A DNA stretch of 6,296 nucleotides from an uncultured Lachnospiraceae bacterium (GTDB lineage: Bacteria; Bacillota; Clostridia; Lachnospirales; Lachnospiraceae), in NCBI GenBank assembly GCA_947175845.1, contig CAMWOK010000183.1, positions 1-6,296 on the forward strand. The letters run 5' to 3'. The stretch's first letter is position 1; each line of letters begins with the position of its first letter. The position numbers and the translations under genes were made by a program. The notes under the pieces are model-generated. The model was not told where the DNA came from. It saw only the letters and a list, made by a program, of their open reading frames with translations, and did not search any database. This document shows, piece by piece, positions 1-6,212 of the stretch.

Positions 1-280
1 CAGGCGCCGGGCCAAACTGGTAGGTTGTTCCGCCGTTGCCTGCGTTGACATACGCGACTGCCGCCTCCGGAAACCGCTCACACCACCACCGGTACACCAG
101 ATAGGCATAGCAGGTCTCTGGCGTGGAGGACAGACAGCCCTGCGTGATGGAACCGCCCAGAAATCCCACGGTGACTGCCTCACCGCGCATCGCTTTCTTC
201 ATCGCTCTCTCAATCCGACACAGGTTTCCCCTATTCACAACGCCCTTTGCACAGTCAATCCCATACGTTTCGGCTCTCAT
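1..280 (-). CDS. SGNH/GDSL-type carbohydrate acetylesterase, probably CE17-like (3' end cut by window edge)
   Basis: Only the first 93 residues are present; the reading frame is open to the left edge. Seen: a GGSIT motif at residues 42-46, the SGNH block I variant with Ser44 as likely nucleophile, and VNAGNGGTTYQFG near residues 78-90, which resembles the block II glycine region. The Asp and His of the triad would lie outside the window. The N-terminus is hydrophilic with no signal peptide, so the enzyme should be cytoplasmic. The ATG at 280 has a GAGGAG ribosome binding site 7 bases upstream, and the gene follows the phosphorylase by 44 bases. Known: Roseburia intestinalis mannan loci encode two intracellular acetylesterases, CE2 and CE17, that deacetylate imported manno-oligosaccharides. 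CE2 enzymes carry a jelly-roll domain before the SGNH domain, so a catalytic serine at residue 44 favours CE17. The family choice is inference; the SGNH assignment is firm. Confidence 0.8.
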   Translation of the reverse strand, partial: MRAETYGIDCAKGVVNRGNLCRIERAMKKAMRGEAVTVGFLGGSITQGCLSSTPETCYAYLVYRWWCERFPEAAVAYVNAGNGGTTYQFGPAP

Positions 281-287
281 GGCTCCA

Positions 288-293
288 CTCCTC
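288..293 (-). promoter_or_regulatory. Ribosome binding site of the esterase gene
   Basis: The minus strand reads GAGGAG, then 7 bases, then the ATG at 280. This fixes the esterase start. Another ATG at 303 is out of frame. The rest of the 44-base gap (281-324) contains no hairpin or terminator that I can see, so read-through from the phosphorylase gene is expected. Confidence 0.75.
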
Positions 294-324
294 TTTCTTT
301 CATAATTTTATTGGATCTGGCACT

Positions 325-1503
325 TCATTTGCCCAGATACTCCAGATTTCTGCGGATAAACGCACATCTCTGCTCCACGCACTTCACCGAACGCAGCGCA
401 TCCTCCGGCGTGTGGAACACATAGTCCACAAGCTGGCCGATCGTGGTCGTCGCCACGTGGAGCCGCGTGTCGCTCGACGCATAATAGATGTACACGTCAC
501 CGTTCTCCCGCGCAATCGCACCGTTTGTGAACACGACATTTGACACGTCGCCGACCCGCTCAGACCCGAGCGGCGCGATGAGAAATCCTCCAGGCTCCGC
601 AATGACCCGCGCCGGATCGTCGAGCGCCGTCGCGAACGCGTACACCACATAGCGCAGCCCCGCCGCCGTGTTTCTGACGCCGTGCGCAATGTGGATCCAG
701 CCCTTGTCTGTCCTGATTGGCACTGTCCCGGCGCCGTTTTTCACCTCCGTGATGGTGTGGTATCTTCTCTGGCTTGTGATCCGCTCCTCGTCAATCACCG
801 CGTGTGTGATGTCATCACAGAGACCAAATCCGATTCCGCCGCCGCTTCCCGTGTCGATAAAATCATCCATGGGCCTGGTGTAGAACGCGTACTTTCCGTC
901 CACAAACTCCGGGTGCAGCACCACGTTTCGCTGCTGCGGGGAGCGCAGCGTCCTAAGATTGTCCAGGCGCTCCCAGGTCCTTAAATCCTTCGTCCGCACA
1001 ATGCCCGCCGCCGCGACTGCCGCCGACAGGTCATTCACCTTCGCATCCTTGCTCTCGGAGCAGAACACCCCGTAGATATATCCGTCCGCATGCTTCGTGA
1101 GGCGCATATCGTACACATTTGTCTCCTCCGGGCACACGTCGTCGAGCAGCACCGGGTAATCCCAGAACCGGAAACCGTCGACGCCGCTGTCGCTCTCCGC
1201 CACGGCAAAGAACGATTTTCTGTCGTTTCCCTCGACGCGCGCAACCAGATAAAATTTGCCATCCAGCTCGATCGCACCCGAGTTCATCACCGCATTCACG
1301 CCAAGCCGCTCCATGAAGTACGGGTTTGTCTTGGGATTCATGTCATACTTCCAGAACGGCGGGATATGATCGCGCGTGAGTACCGGGTACTCATAGCGGT
1401 CGTAGATGCCATTGTAGAAATCACTCTTCCTGTTTTTGCGGTTCACAGTCTCCTCGTACCGCGCCATCACCATTGCCTTACTCTCTTCAAAATTCTTTGC
1501 CAT
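325..1503 (-). CDS. GH130 subfamily 1-type 4-O-beta-D-mannosyl-D-glucose phosphorylase
   Basis: This cytoplasmic enzyme splits beta-1,4-mannosyl-glucose with phosphate into alpha-mannose-1-phosphate and glucose. The product is 392 residues from the ATG at 1503, a normal length for the family. Seen: HIPPFWKYDMNPKTNP around residues 46-61 and an NSGAI segment near 74-78. NVYDMRLT at 129-136 carries Asp132, which should match the catalytic proton donor reported as Asp131 in the Bacteroides fragilis enzyme. Further on are RNVVLHPEF (192-200), YTRPMDDF (208-215) and a glycine-rich GSGGGIGFG stretch (219-227). No signal peptide is present. A frame-consistent TTG at 1515 would add four residues inside the epimerase gene, but the ATG at 1503 has GGAGG at 1509-1513 and is preferred. 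The 2-epimerase directly upstream makes its substrate, which supports mannosyl-glucose over mannobiose specificity. Mannooligosaccharide phosphorylase (GH130_2) is the main alternative. Confidence 0.92.
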   Translation of the reverse strand: MAKNFEESKAMVMARYEETVNRKNRKSDFYNGIYDRYEYPVLTRDHIPPFWKYDMNPKTNPYFMERLGVNAVMNSGAIELDGKFYLVARVEGNDRKSFFAVAESDSGVDGFRFWDYPVLLDDVCPEETNVYDMRLTKHADGYIYGVFCSESKDAKVNDLSAAVAAAGIVRTKDLRTWERLDNLRTLRSPQQRNVVLHPEFVDGKYAFYTRPMDDFIDTGSGGGIGFGLCDDITHAVIDEERITSQRRYHTITEVKNGAGTVPIRTDKGWIHIAHGVRNTAAGLRYVVYAFATALDDPARVIAEPGGFLIAPLGSERVGDVSNVVFTNGAIARENGDVYIYYASSDTRLHVATTTIGQLVDYVFHTPEDALRSVKCVEQRCAFIRRNLEYLGK

Positions 1504-1504
1504 G

Positions 1505-2698
1505 TCAGCCTCCAATTTGTCTTTTCATGACCTCAAAACACATTCTTCCATTGTGGTACGGGCACTTCCACGGCTCCACGATCGGCTTTGCGCCGTCCGG
1601 CGTGCCGTCCTTTCTCACCCGCCAGTACCACTCCCTGCCCGCCGCATAACCGCCGCGCCGGTCTATCAGGTGTGCCCTGATGTACGCCCACACACTCTGC
1701 GCCGCGTCGAGGTATTCCCTGCGCCCTGTCTTCTCATAGCCGTTTAGAAATCCCACGACGGTCTCCGCCTGCACCCACCAGACGCGCCACTCGTCAACGA
1801 CGCCGCGCTCACACTCGTTTGCGAGGGACTTGCCGTCGAACGCTGTCTGATAAATCTGGCTGGTCAGGTCCTGTGTGATGGGCGACATCTTCTTTCGATA
1901 TGCATCGTCGCCCAAAACCTCAACGCCTCTGTCCACAAGCCAGGCCGTCTCGATGTCATGCCCGTACGAGTGCAGGTCGATAATCGGATTCCATCTGCTG
2001 TCAAAAAACACTTCCTGGCGGTGCAGCCGCGGATTGTAGATCTTCTCCGCGATGAGATCCATCATCCACCGAATCCTGTCCGCCACCCGCGGGTCGCGGT
2101 CCACGCGGTAGAGCTCCGTGTACGCCTCAAACACATGGAGCAGCGTGTTCATGGTTCTGTCCGCCATCACGCCGTTCTCGGAGAGTTTCTCGTTGTCTAT
2201 CTCACGAAACGCCTCGTCAAACGCCTCCTTGTAGCCCAGCGCATCGCGCATCTTTCCCTCAATTAAGTCATAGAGCTGATAGGCCATATCAAGCGCCTCC
2301 CTGTCGCCGCCCGCCTCGTAGTAGGAGGACAGCGCATAGATGGAAAACGCCTGATTGTAGGTATGCTTCATCGTCTCAGCCGGCGTGCCGTCGCAGTTGA
2401 CTGACCAGTACACGCCCCCGTTTTTCCTGTCCCAGCACACATTTTTCAAAAATGCAAAGCCGTGTTGTGCCTCCGCAAGAAGGCTCTCATCTTTCAGGAG
2501 CGTGCAGGCATTGGCAAAAAACCAGGTGATGCGGCTGTTGAGAATGCAGCCCCTGACTGCCCCTTTATCCGGTTTCAGGTCATATCCAAGATACCCTGTG
2601 TAGCCGCCGTTCACATCGTCCCGCAGGCTTTTCCAGAATGGTATGATATCCTCTGTGAGGTGTCTTTTCACCTCGGAGCACATTGTTAAGTCCGCCAT
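1505..2698 (-). CDS. Cellobiose/mannobiose 2-epimerase (AGE superfamily)
   Basis: This enzyme epimerises C2 of the reducing-end sugar of beta-1,4 disaccharides; in this setting it should convert mannobiose to mannosyl-glucose for the adjacent phosphorylase. The product is 397 residues, close to the roughly 390 of the Ruminococcus albus cellobiose 2-epimerase, and should form an (alpha/alpha)6 barrel. Seen: NSR with Arg56, NTLLH with His188, SYGHDIE with His247 and Glu250, the Trp pair 307-308 followed by VQAE, and CPYHNGR with His382 near the C-terminus. Arg56, His188, His247, Glu250 and the Trp pair fall four residues after the active-site positions I recall for the R. albus enzyme. There is no signal peptide, so it is cytoplasmic. 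The ATG at 2698 follows TAGGAGG (2706-2712) with 7 bases between. The gene starts 21 bases after the second permease. N-acylglucosamine 2-epimerase is the alternative family member, disfavoured by context and motifs. Confidence 0.93.
   Translation of the reverse strand: MADLTMCSEVKRHLTEDIIPFWKSLRDDVNGGYTGYLGYDLKPDKGAVRGCILNSRITWFFANACTLLKDESLLAEAQHGFAFLKNVCWDRKNGGVYWSVNCDGTPAETMKHTYNQAFSIYALSSYYEAGGDREALDMAYQLYDLIEGKMRDALGYKEAFDEAFREIDNEKLSENGVMADRTMNTLLHVFEAYTELYRVDRDPRVADRIRWMMDLIAEKIYNPRLHRQEVFFDSRWNPIIDLHSYGHDIETAWLVDRGVEVLGDDAYRKKMSPITQDLTSQIYQTAFDGKSLANECERGVVDEWRVWWVQAETVVGFLNGYEKTGRREYLDAAQSVWAYIRAHLIDRRGGYAAGREWYWRVRKDGTPDGAKPIVEPWKCPYHNGRMCFEVMKRQIGG
1509..1513 (-). promoter_or_regulatory. 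Ribosome binding site of the phosphorylase gene, inside the epimerase 3' end
   Basis: GGAGG on the minus strand overlaps the last codons of the epimerase and sits 5 bases before the ATG at 1503. The epimerase TGA (1505-1507) and the phosphorylase ATG (1501-1503) are one base apart. This suggests translational coupling and decides the start against the upstream TTG at 1515. Confidence 0.8.
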
Positions 2699-2719
2699 AA
2701 ATGAGCCTCCTAAAATTTA

Positions 2720-3565
2720 TTAACCTTTTACTGCGCCCGCCGTCAGCCCGGAATAAATCTGATTCTGGAACGCGATAAAAATAATCAGCGCCGGAAGCAG
2801 TGTCATGATGACACCTGCACAGATTAGGTTGTACTGATTTCCAAAGGGACCAGTAAAAGTGTAGAGTGCAAGGGATACCGTCTTCAAATCCGGCTTTGTC
2901 AGGTAAAGCATTGCATTGTAGTACTCGTTGTAGATTCCCACACCTTTCAGGATCGCACAGGTGACAATCGCAGGCTTGAGCAAAGGGAACAATATCTTGA
3001 AAAAAATAGTAAGGTAACTTGCCCCATCCATATATGCCGACTCGTCCAGCGAGACCGAAATATTTTCAAAAAACTGGATAAATACGTAGATTGAGATGAC
3101 ATCTGTTCCCATGCTGAGTATAATGTAGCCGTATAATGTGTCAATAAATTTCAGCTGGTACATCAGCTGGTAAGTGGCAACCTGCATTGCAATGCCGGGA
3201 AGCAGTGTCGCAAAGAGAAACAGACTGCGAATCAGCCCGTTGCCCGGAAATTTGAAGCGGTTGAGCACATAGGCAATCATGGAGCCAATCAGCACAGAAC
3301 CAACCACAACACAGACCACAATGAGTGCAGAGTTCAAAAACGCCCTGCCCATTCCTCCGTCGCGGAAAGCAGTCACAAAATTCTCAAAATTGAACCAGTT
3401 CTCCGGTGGCGTCATCACACTTGTGTTCTCATACTCTGTCTTAGTTTTCAGCGCGGTAATCACGCAGGAAATAATAGGAAGCAGCGCAATAAATGAGAAA
3501 AATACCACGGAAAAATATTTCACAAAAATCCACAAATACTTTTTAAAAGCCTGTACTGCCGTCAT
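2720..3565 (-). CDS. ABC sugar transporter permease, MalG/CUT1 type
   Basis: This is the second inner-membrane subunit of the oligosaccharide importer. The product is 281 residues, the usual MalG-type length, with about six membrane segments: near 15-37, 78-100, 113-135, 144-165, 198-216 (weak) and 246-266. Seen: the cytoplasmic EAA loop that contacts the ATPase starts at Glu175 (ESA, then Gly181, Ile191 and Pro194). It fits the EAA-x3-G-x9-I-x-LP pattern except for Ser at the second position and Phe in place of Leu193. The C-terminus GLTAGAVKG is typical of CUT1 permeases of this branch. The ATG at 3565 overlaps the TGA of the preceding permease by 4 bases (ATGA), with AAAGGGGG (3573-3580) 7 bases upstream. 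This indicates coupled translation and likely matched subunit amounts. Substrate is inferred from the operon. Confidence 0.94.
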   Translation of the reverse strand: MTAVQAFKKYLWIFVKYFSVVFFSFIALLPIISCVITALKTKTEYENTSVMTPPENWFNFENFVTAFRDGGMGRAFLNSALIVVCVVVGSVLIGSMIAYVLNRFKFPGNGLIRSLFLFATLLPGIAMQVATYQLMYQLKFIDTLYGYIILSMGTDVISIYVFIQFFENISVSLDESAYMDGASYLTIFFKILFPLLKPAIVTCAILKGVGIYNEYYNAMLYLTKPDLKTVSLALYTFTGPFGNQYNLICAGVIMTLLPALIIFIAFQNQIYSGLTAGAVKG

Positions 3566-4551
3566 GCCTGTGCCCCCTTTCTCGCATTTAACTTTGCAAT
3601 CTGTCTCTCGCGCCGTGCGGCTGCGCCCTTGTCCTCGTCCTCTCCGCTCTTAAACACATACTTAAAAAATAGTTTCTGCAGAATTGTCGCAACAAAAATA
3701 ATCAATAACAGCACGACTGCCATAGCGGATGCCTGACCGATTTTCTGGCTTGTGTGCGCCACTTCGTGCATCTTTACAAAGTAGGTCGCCGTGCCGTTTG
3801 CACCCTTTGACGCAATGACATACGCCGGCTCAAACGCGCTGAGAGAACCTGTGATAGACATAATCAGATTCAGCATGACAATTGTCTTGATGCTCGGGAG
3901 CATGATGTACTTAAACTGCTGCCACTTATTCGCACCATCCAGATCTGCTGCCTCGTAAAGGGATCCGTCTACCGACATCATCGCGCCGATAAACAGTACC
4001 ATATTCTGCCCGAAATACTTCCAGACGCTGGTTGCAACGAGCGACCAGTTGTTGATACTCTGGTCCCTGAGCCAGTATGGCAGGCTCTCCATATCTATTC
4101 CCAGCCATCCAAGAACTGTATCCAGAACAAATCCTCTGGTATAGAAGAACTTGAAGATAAATCCTATCGCAATGCCGTTTATCAGATACGGGAAGAACAT
4201 GCATCCCTTAAAGAAGTTGCCTCCCTTTACCTTGAAACAGAATATCGTAGCCAGATAAAGCGCCAGAGCCAGCTGAAATATCGCGCCAGCCATATAGTAA
4301 ACTGACAGAAACAGGGATTGGAACAAATCTTCCTTGCGAAATACATCCGCGTAATTTTTGAGTCCCACAAACCCTTTCACGCGGGTGTAGCTTCTGTCAT
4401 AAAAGCTGAATTTGAACATCTCTGCAAACGGATAATAAGTAAAAAGAAACAGCAGGGCAAGCGGAATAATCGAAAATAACACAATGATAATCGTCTGCTG
4501 TCCCTGCCGGCTTCTAAGCCACTTCCGAAAATTGAATGGTTTCCTGGTCAC
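3562..4551 (-). CDS. ABC sugar transporter permease, MalF/CUT1 type
   Basis: This is the first permease subunit of the importer. The product is 329 residues with about six membrane segments: near 20-42, 79-105, 115-136, 170-192, 223-245 and 275-298. Seen: a perfect EAA loop, with EAA at 200-202, Gly206, Ile216 and Leu-Pro at 218-219. The last 29 residues (301-329) form a highly charged tail, first acidic (GEDEDKG) and then Arg/Lys/Ala-rich, predicted to be cytoplasmic. The start is GTG at 4551, supported by AAGGAGG at 4561-4567 nine bases upstream; no ATG lies in frame nearby. It follows the binding-protein gene after a 103-base spacer with a strong hairpin and overlaps the next permease by 4 bases. 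Together with that permease it should form the channel for manno-oligosaccharides captured by the lipoprotein. No ATPase gene is next to it. Confidence 0.94.
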   Translation of the reverse strand: MTRKPFNFRKWLRSRQGQQTIIIVLFSIIPLALLFLFTYYPFAEMFKFSFYDRSYTRVKGFVGLKNYADVFRKEDLFQSLFLSVYYMAGAIFQLALALYLATIFCFKVKGGNFFKGCMFFPYLINGIAIGFIFKFFYTRGFVLDTVLGWLGIDMESLPYWLRDQSINNWSLVATSVWKYFGQNMVLFIGAMMSVDGSLYEAADLDGANKWQQFKYIMLPSIKTIVMLNLIMSITGSLSAFEPAYVIASKGANGTATYFVKMHEVAHTSQKIGQASAMAVVLLLIIFVATILQKLFFKYVFKSGEDEDKGAAARRERQIAKLNARKGAQA

Positions 4552-4560
4552 TGCAGTCTC

Positions 4561-4567
4561 CCTCCTT
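4561..4567 (-). promoter_or_regulatory. Ribosome binding site supporting a GTG start of the first permease
   Basis: AAGGAGG on the minus strand is followed by 9 bases and then GTG at 4551. It is a near-consensus site, so the GTG is well supported even though the other genes here use ATG. Confidence 0.75.
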
Positions 4568-4605
4568 CTCTCTTAAAAACGTTCGTCAGATTTTCCTGAA
4601 ATTTG

Positions 4606-4634
4606 CGGCCTGCAGACAGAATGTCTGCAAGCCG
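4606..4634 (-). promoter_or_regulatory. Strong hairpin between the binding-protein and permease genes
   Basis: Starting 20 bases after the binding-protein stop, the transcript can fold as CGGC, a 1x1 mismatch, then an 8-bp stem TGCAGACA/TGTCTGCA around a 3-base loop. The minus-strand order of the outer arms is CGGC...GCCG. The fold has 12 pairs and is perfect in the inner 8. It is not followed by a U run (the next bases are CAAATTTCAGG), so it is not a standard intrinsic terminator. Known: such hairpins after malE-type genes protect the upstream message from 3' decay and let the binding protein be made in excess over the permeases. That role is inferred here. Confidence 0.7.
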
Positions 4635-4654
4635 TTTCCCATCGTGTCAACTTG

Positions 4655-6091
4655 TTACTCTGTAACGTCCACACCCAGCGAAGACTGAGCATCGTTCCAC
4701 TTCTGTGTCCATTCTGCCATGATATCATCAAAGGACATATTACCTGTCGCCGCTGCCTCCACGATCTTCTGAACCTTGCTGTCGCCGCCATTGTTGAAGT
4801 TAAGCTCGCACGCTGCGTTCATCTGGTTCATCAGATCTGCCTCTTCATCAGGCGCAGACTCATTGTTTACGATCTCCACGCCGTCAAATACAAACGAGGT
4901 CGGCGCTGTTTTGGAAATTGGATATCCGCCCTCATTGTCGCACCATCCAGACTTTTCCACCATCCACTTCACAAATACCATCGCTGCTGTCTGATTATCT
5001 GAGGAACTCATCTTGTTGATGCCAAAGCAGTAATCAGGACCTGCTGTCGCGTACTGCTTGCCGTTTACTGTGATAGGGAACGGCATATATCCGATATCAT
5101 TGCCGTTTGCATCCGCTTCCTTCATCTGTGCGAGCGCCCAGGAACCAAGTACCATTGTTCCTATCTCGCCACGGTTGATCATACCCTTGCAGCCTTCCCA
5201 GTCTGTTGTCGTATAATCTTCCTCCGTAAGCCCGCCTGCCACTGCATCATAGAGAATCTTGTACAGCGCATATGCACCCGTCTCATCTCCATTGTCCTTG
5301 AACGGTTCCGCCGAATGTGCAAACTTCTGATTCAGCCATGTTGTGTCGCCTGTTGTGATAGCTCCCAGATATGCATCCCACTGTCCGCCCATTGTCCAGC
5401 CTGCCGCATAGTTCGTGTAGAGCGGTGTTGCATCTGTGTTATCTCTGATCTTCTGCAGTGCCGCGATAAACTCTGTCGGCGTCTTTGGCAAATCGGTGAC
5501 TCCTGCATCAGCAAACACCTTTTTGTTGTAGAGAATACCCTGCGCATTTCCCATGTATCCTACGCCGTAGCAGTTGCCTTCAAACTTCCACTGATCGGCA
5601 AAGTTGACATACTCTGACATCTCGTCCACCGTTCCATACGGAATAAAGTAATCCGGAAGCTGTACCATATCGATCGACGGAATAAACATCACGTCTCCCC
5701 ATGCCTCTCCTGTCGGAAGTCTCAAAAGTGCTGTCTGTGCATAGTCCGTAATTCCCTCTGTCTCGACTGTAATGTTTGGATAATCCTGTTTAAATGCCTC
5801 GATGTATTTTGCCATTGAGCCGTCCTGCTCGCGGTCCGTCTTGTGATGGATAAACTTGATTGTCGCAGTGAGATCTGTGTAATCCTCCCCAAGCGTGATG
5901 CTTCCATATGTAATTCCGGCTGCACCGCTGTCTGCCTCCGCCTGATTGTCTGCTGCTGTTGATGACGAAGTACTGTTCGAAGCCGTCTGATTGTTGTCAG
6001 ATGTCTTATCGTCCGCCCCGCCCCCGCACGCAGTCAGGGACATTGTCATAACTGCTGCCATTCCAAGTGCCATGAGTCTCTTTAACTTCAT
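4655..6091 (-). CDS. Extracellular solute-binding lipoprotein of a manno-oligosaccharide ABC importer
   Basis: This protein captures oligosaccharides outside the cell and delivers them to the two permeases. The product is 478 residues. Seen: a signal peptide with Lys/Arg at 2-5, a hydrophobic core, and lipobox LTAC with Cys22, so it is lipid-anchored to the membrane. Residues 23-58 are a Ser/Thr/Asn/Asp/Ala-rich linker that probably spans the cell wall. The fold of family 1 binding proteins follows, with GILYNKKVFADAG near 185-197 resembling the family signature. Many Trp and Tyr residues (for example Trp232, Trp238, Trp252, Trp298, Trp318) could form sugar-stacking platforms. The ATG at 6091 has GGGAGG (6100-6105) 8 bases upstream. 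It is the first gene of the operon, in the usual CUT1 order. The mannan substrate is inferred from the downstream epimerase and phosphorylase; sequence alone shows only an oligosaccharide-type binding protein. Confidence 0.94.
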   Translation of the reverse strand: MKLKRLMALGMAAVMTMSLTACGGGADDKTSDNNQTASNSTSSSTAADNQAEADSGAAGITYGSITLGEDYTDLTATIKFIHHKTDREQDGSMAKYIEAFKQDYPNITVETEGITDYAQTALLRLPTGEAWGDVMFIPSIDMVQLPDYFIPYGTVDEMSEYVNFADQWKFEGNCYGVGYMGNAQGILYNKKVFADAGVTDLPKTPTEFIAALQKIRDNTDATPLYTNYAAGWTMGGQWDAYLGAITTGDTTWLNQKFAHSAEPFKDNGDETGAYALYKILYDAVAGGLTEEDYTTTDWEGCKGMINRGEIGTMVLGSWALAQMKEADANGNDIGYMPFPITVNGKQYATAGPDYCFGINKMSSSDNQTAAMVFVKWMVEKSGWCDNEGGYPISKTAPTSFVFDGVEIVNNESAPDEEADLMNQMNAACELNFNNGGDSKVQKIVEAAATGNMSFDDIMAEWTQKWNDAQSSLGVDVTE

Positions 6092-6128
6092 AGTTGAAAC
6101 CTCCCTTTAATTTATGGTTTTTTAGTTT

Positions 6129-6145
6129 GTTACCTTTCGGTTAAC
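6129..6145 (-). promoter_or_regulatory. Palindrome, candidate operator or 5' leader stem-loop
   Basis: On the minus strand GTTAACC, GAAA and GGTAAC form a near-perfect inverted repeat with a single extra A in the left arm. It lies 38 bases before the binding-protein start and just after the best -10 candidate. As DNA it could be an operator for a LacI-type sugar repressor. As RNA it would make a six-pair stem with a GNRA (GAAA) tetraloop. It does not match the CcpA cre consensus well. Function is inference. Confidence 0.4.
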
Positions 6146-6187
6146 TTGTTTTTAGTTTATATTAACTTTTTCTTTTAGTCATCTCTT

Positions 6188-6212
6188 ATAATTGACATAT
6201 ATATCCAATTAT
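6188..6212. repeat. 7-bp inverted repeat ATAATTG-N11-CAATTAT
   Basis: The plus strand reads ATAATTG at 6188-6194 and CAATTAT at 6206-6212, exact reverse complements separated by 11 bases. A further CAATTAT is at 6243-6249. The spacing would suit a dimeric DNA-binding protein, but the region is about 80 percent A+T, so chance is a real explanation. Confidence 0.3.

Noticed and set aside
1090..1530. 146-codon plus-strand open frame opposite the phosphorylase
   Set aside because: It lies antisense to a strongly supported GH130 gene in GC-rich sequence, has no recognisable domain and is best explained as a shadow frame.
4606..4634. Intrinsic terminator reading of the spacer hairpin
   Set aside because: The stem is strong, but the following bases are mixed; the nearest T5 run (4575-4579) is about 27 bases further on. 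The permeases downstream have no evident promoter of their own.
4645..4650. Consensus TTGACA on the minus strand before the first permease
   Set aside because: No -10-like hexamer appears 15-19 bases downstream; that stretch is the hairpin arm. A separate permease promoter is not supported.
4652..5002. 116-codon plus-strand open frame opposite the binding protein
   Set aside because: It is antisense to the well-supported lipoprotein gene, shows no family features and is composed of Cys/Arg/His-rich sequence typical of shadow frames.
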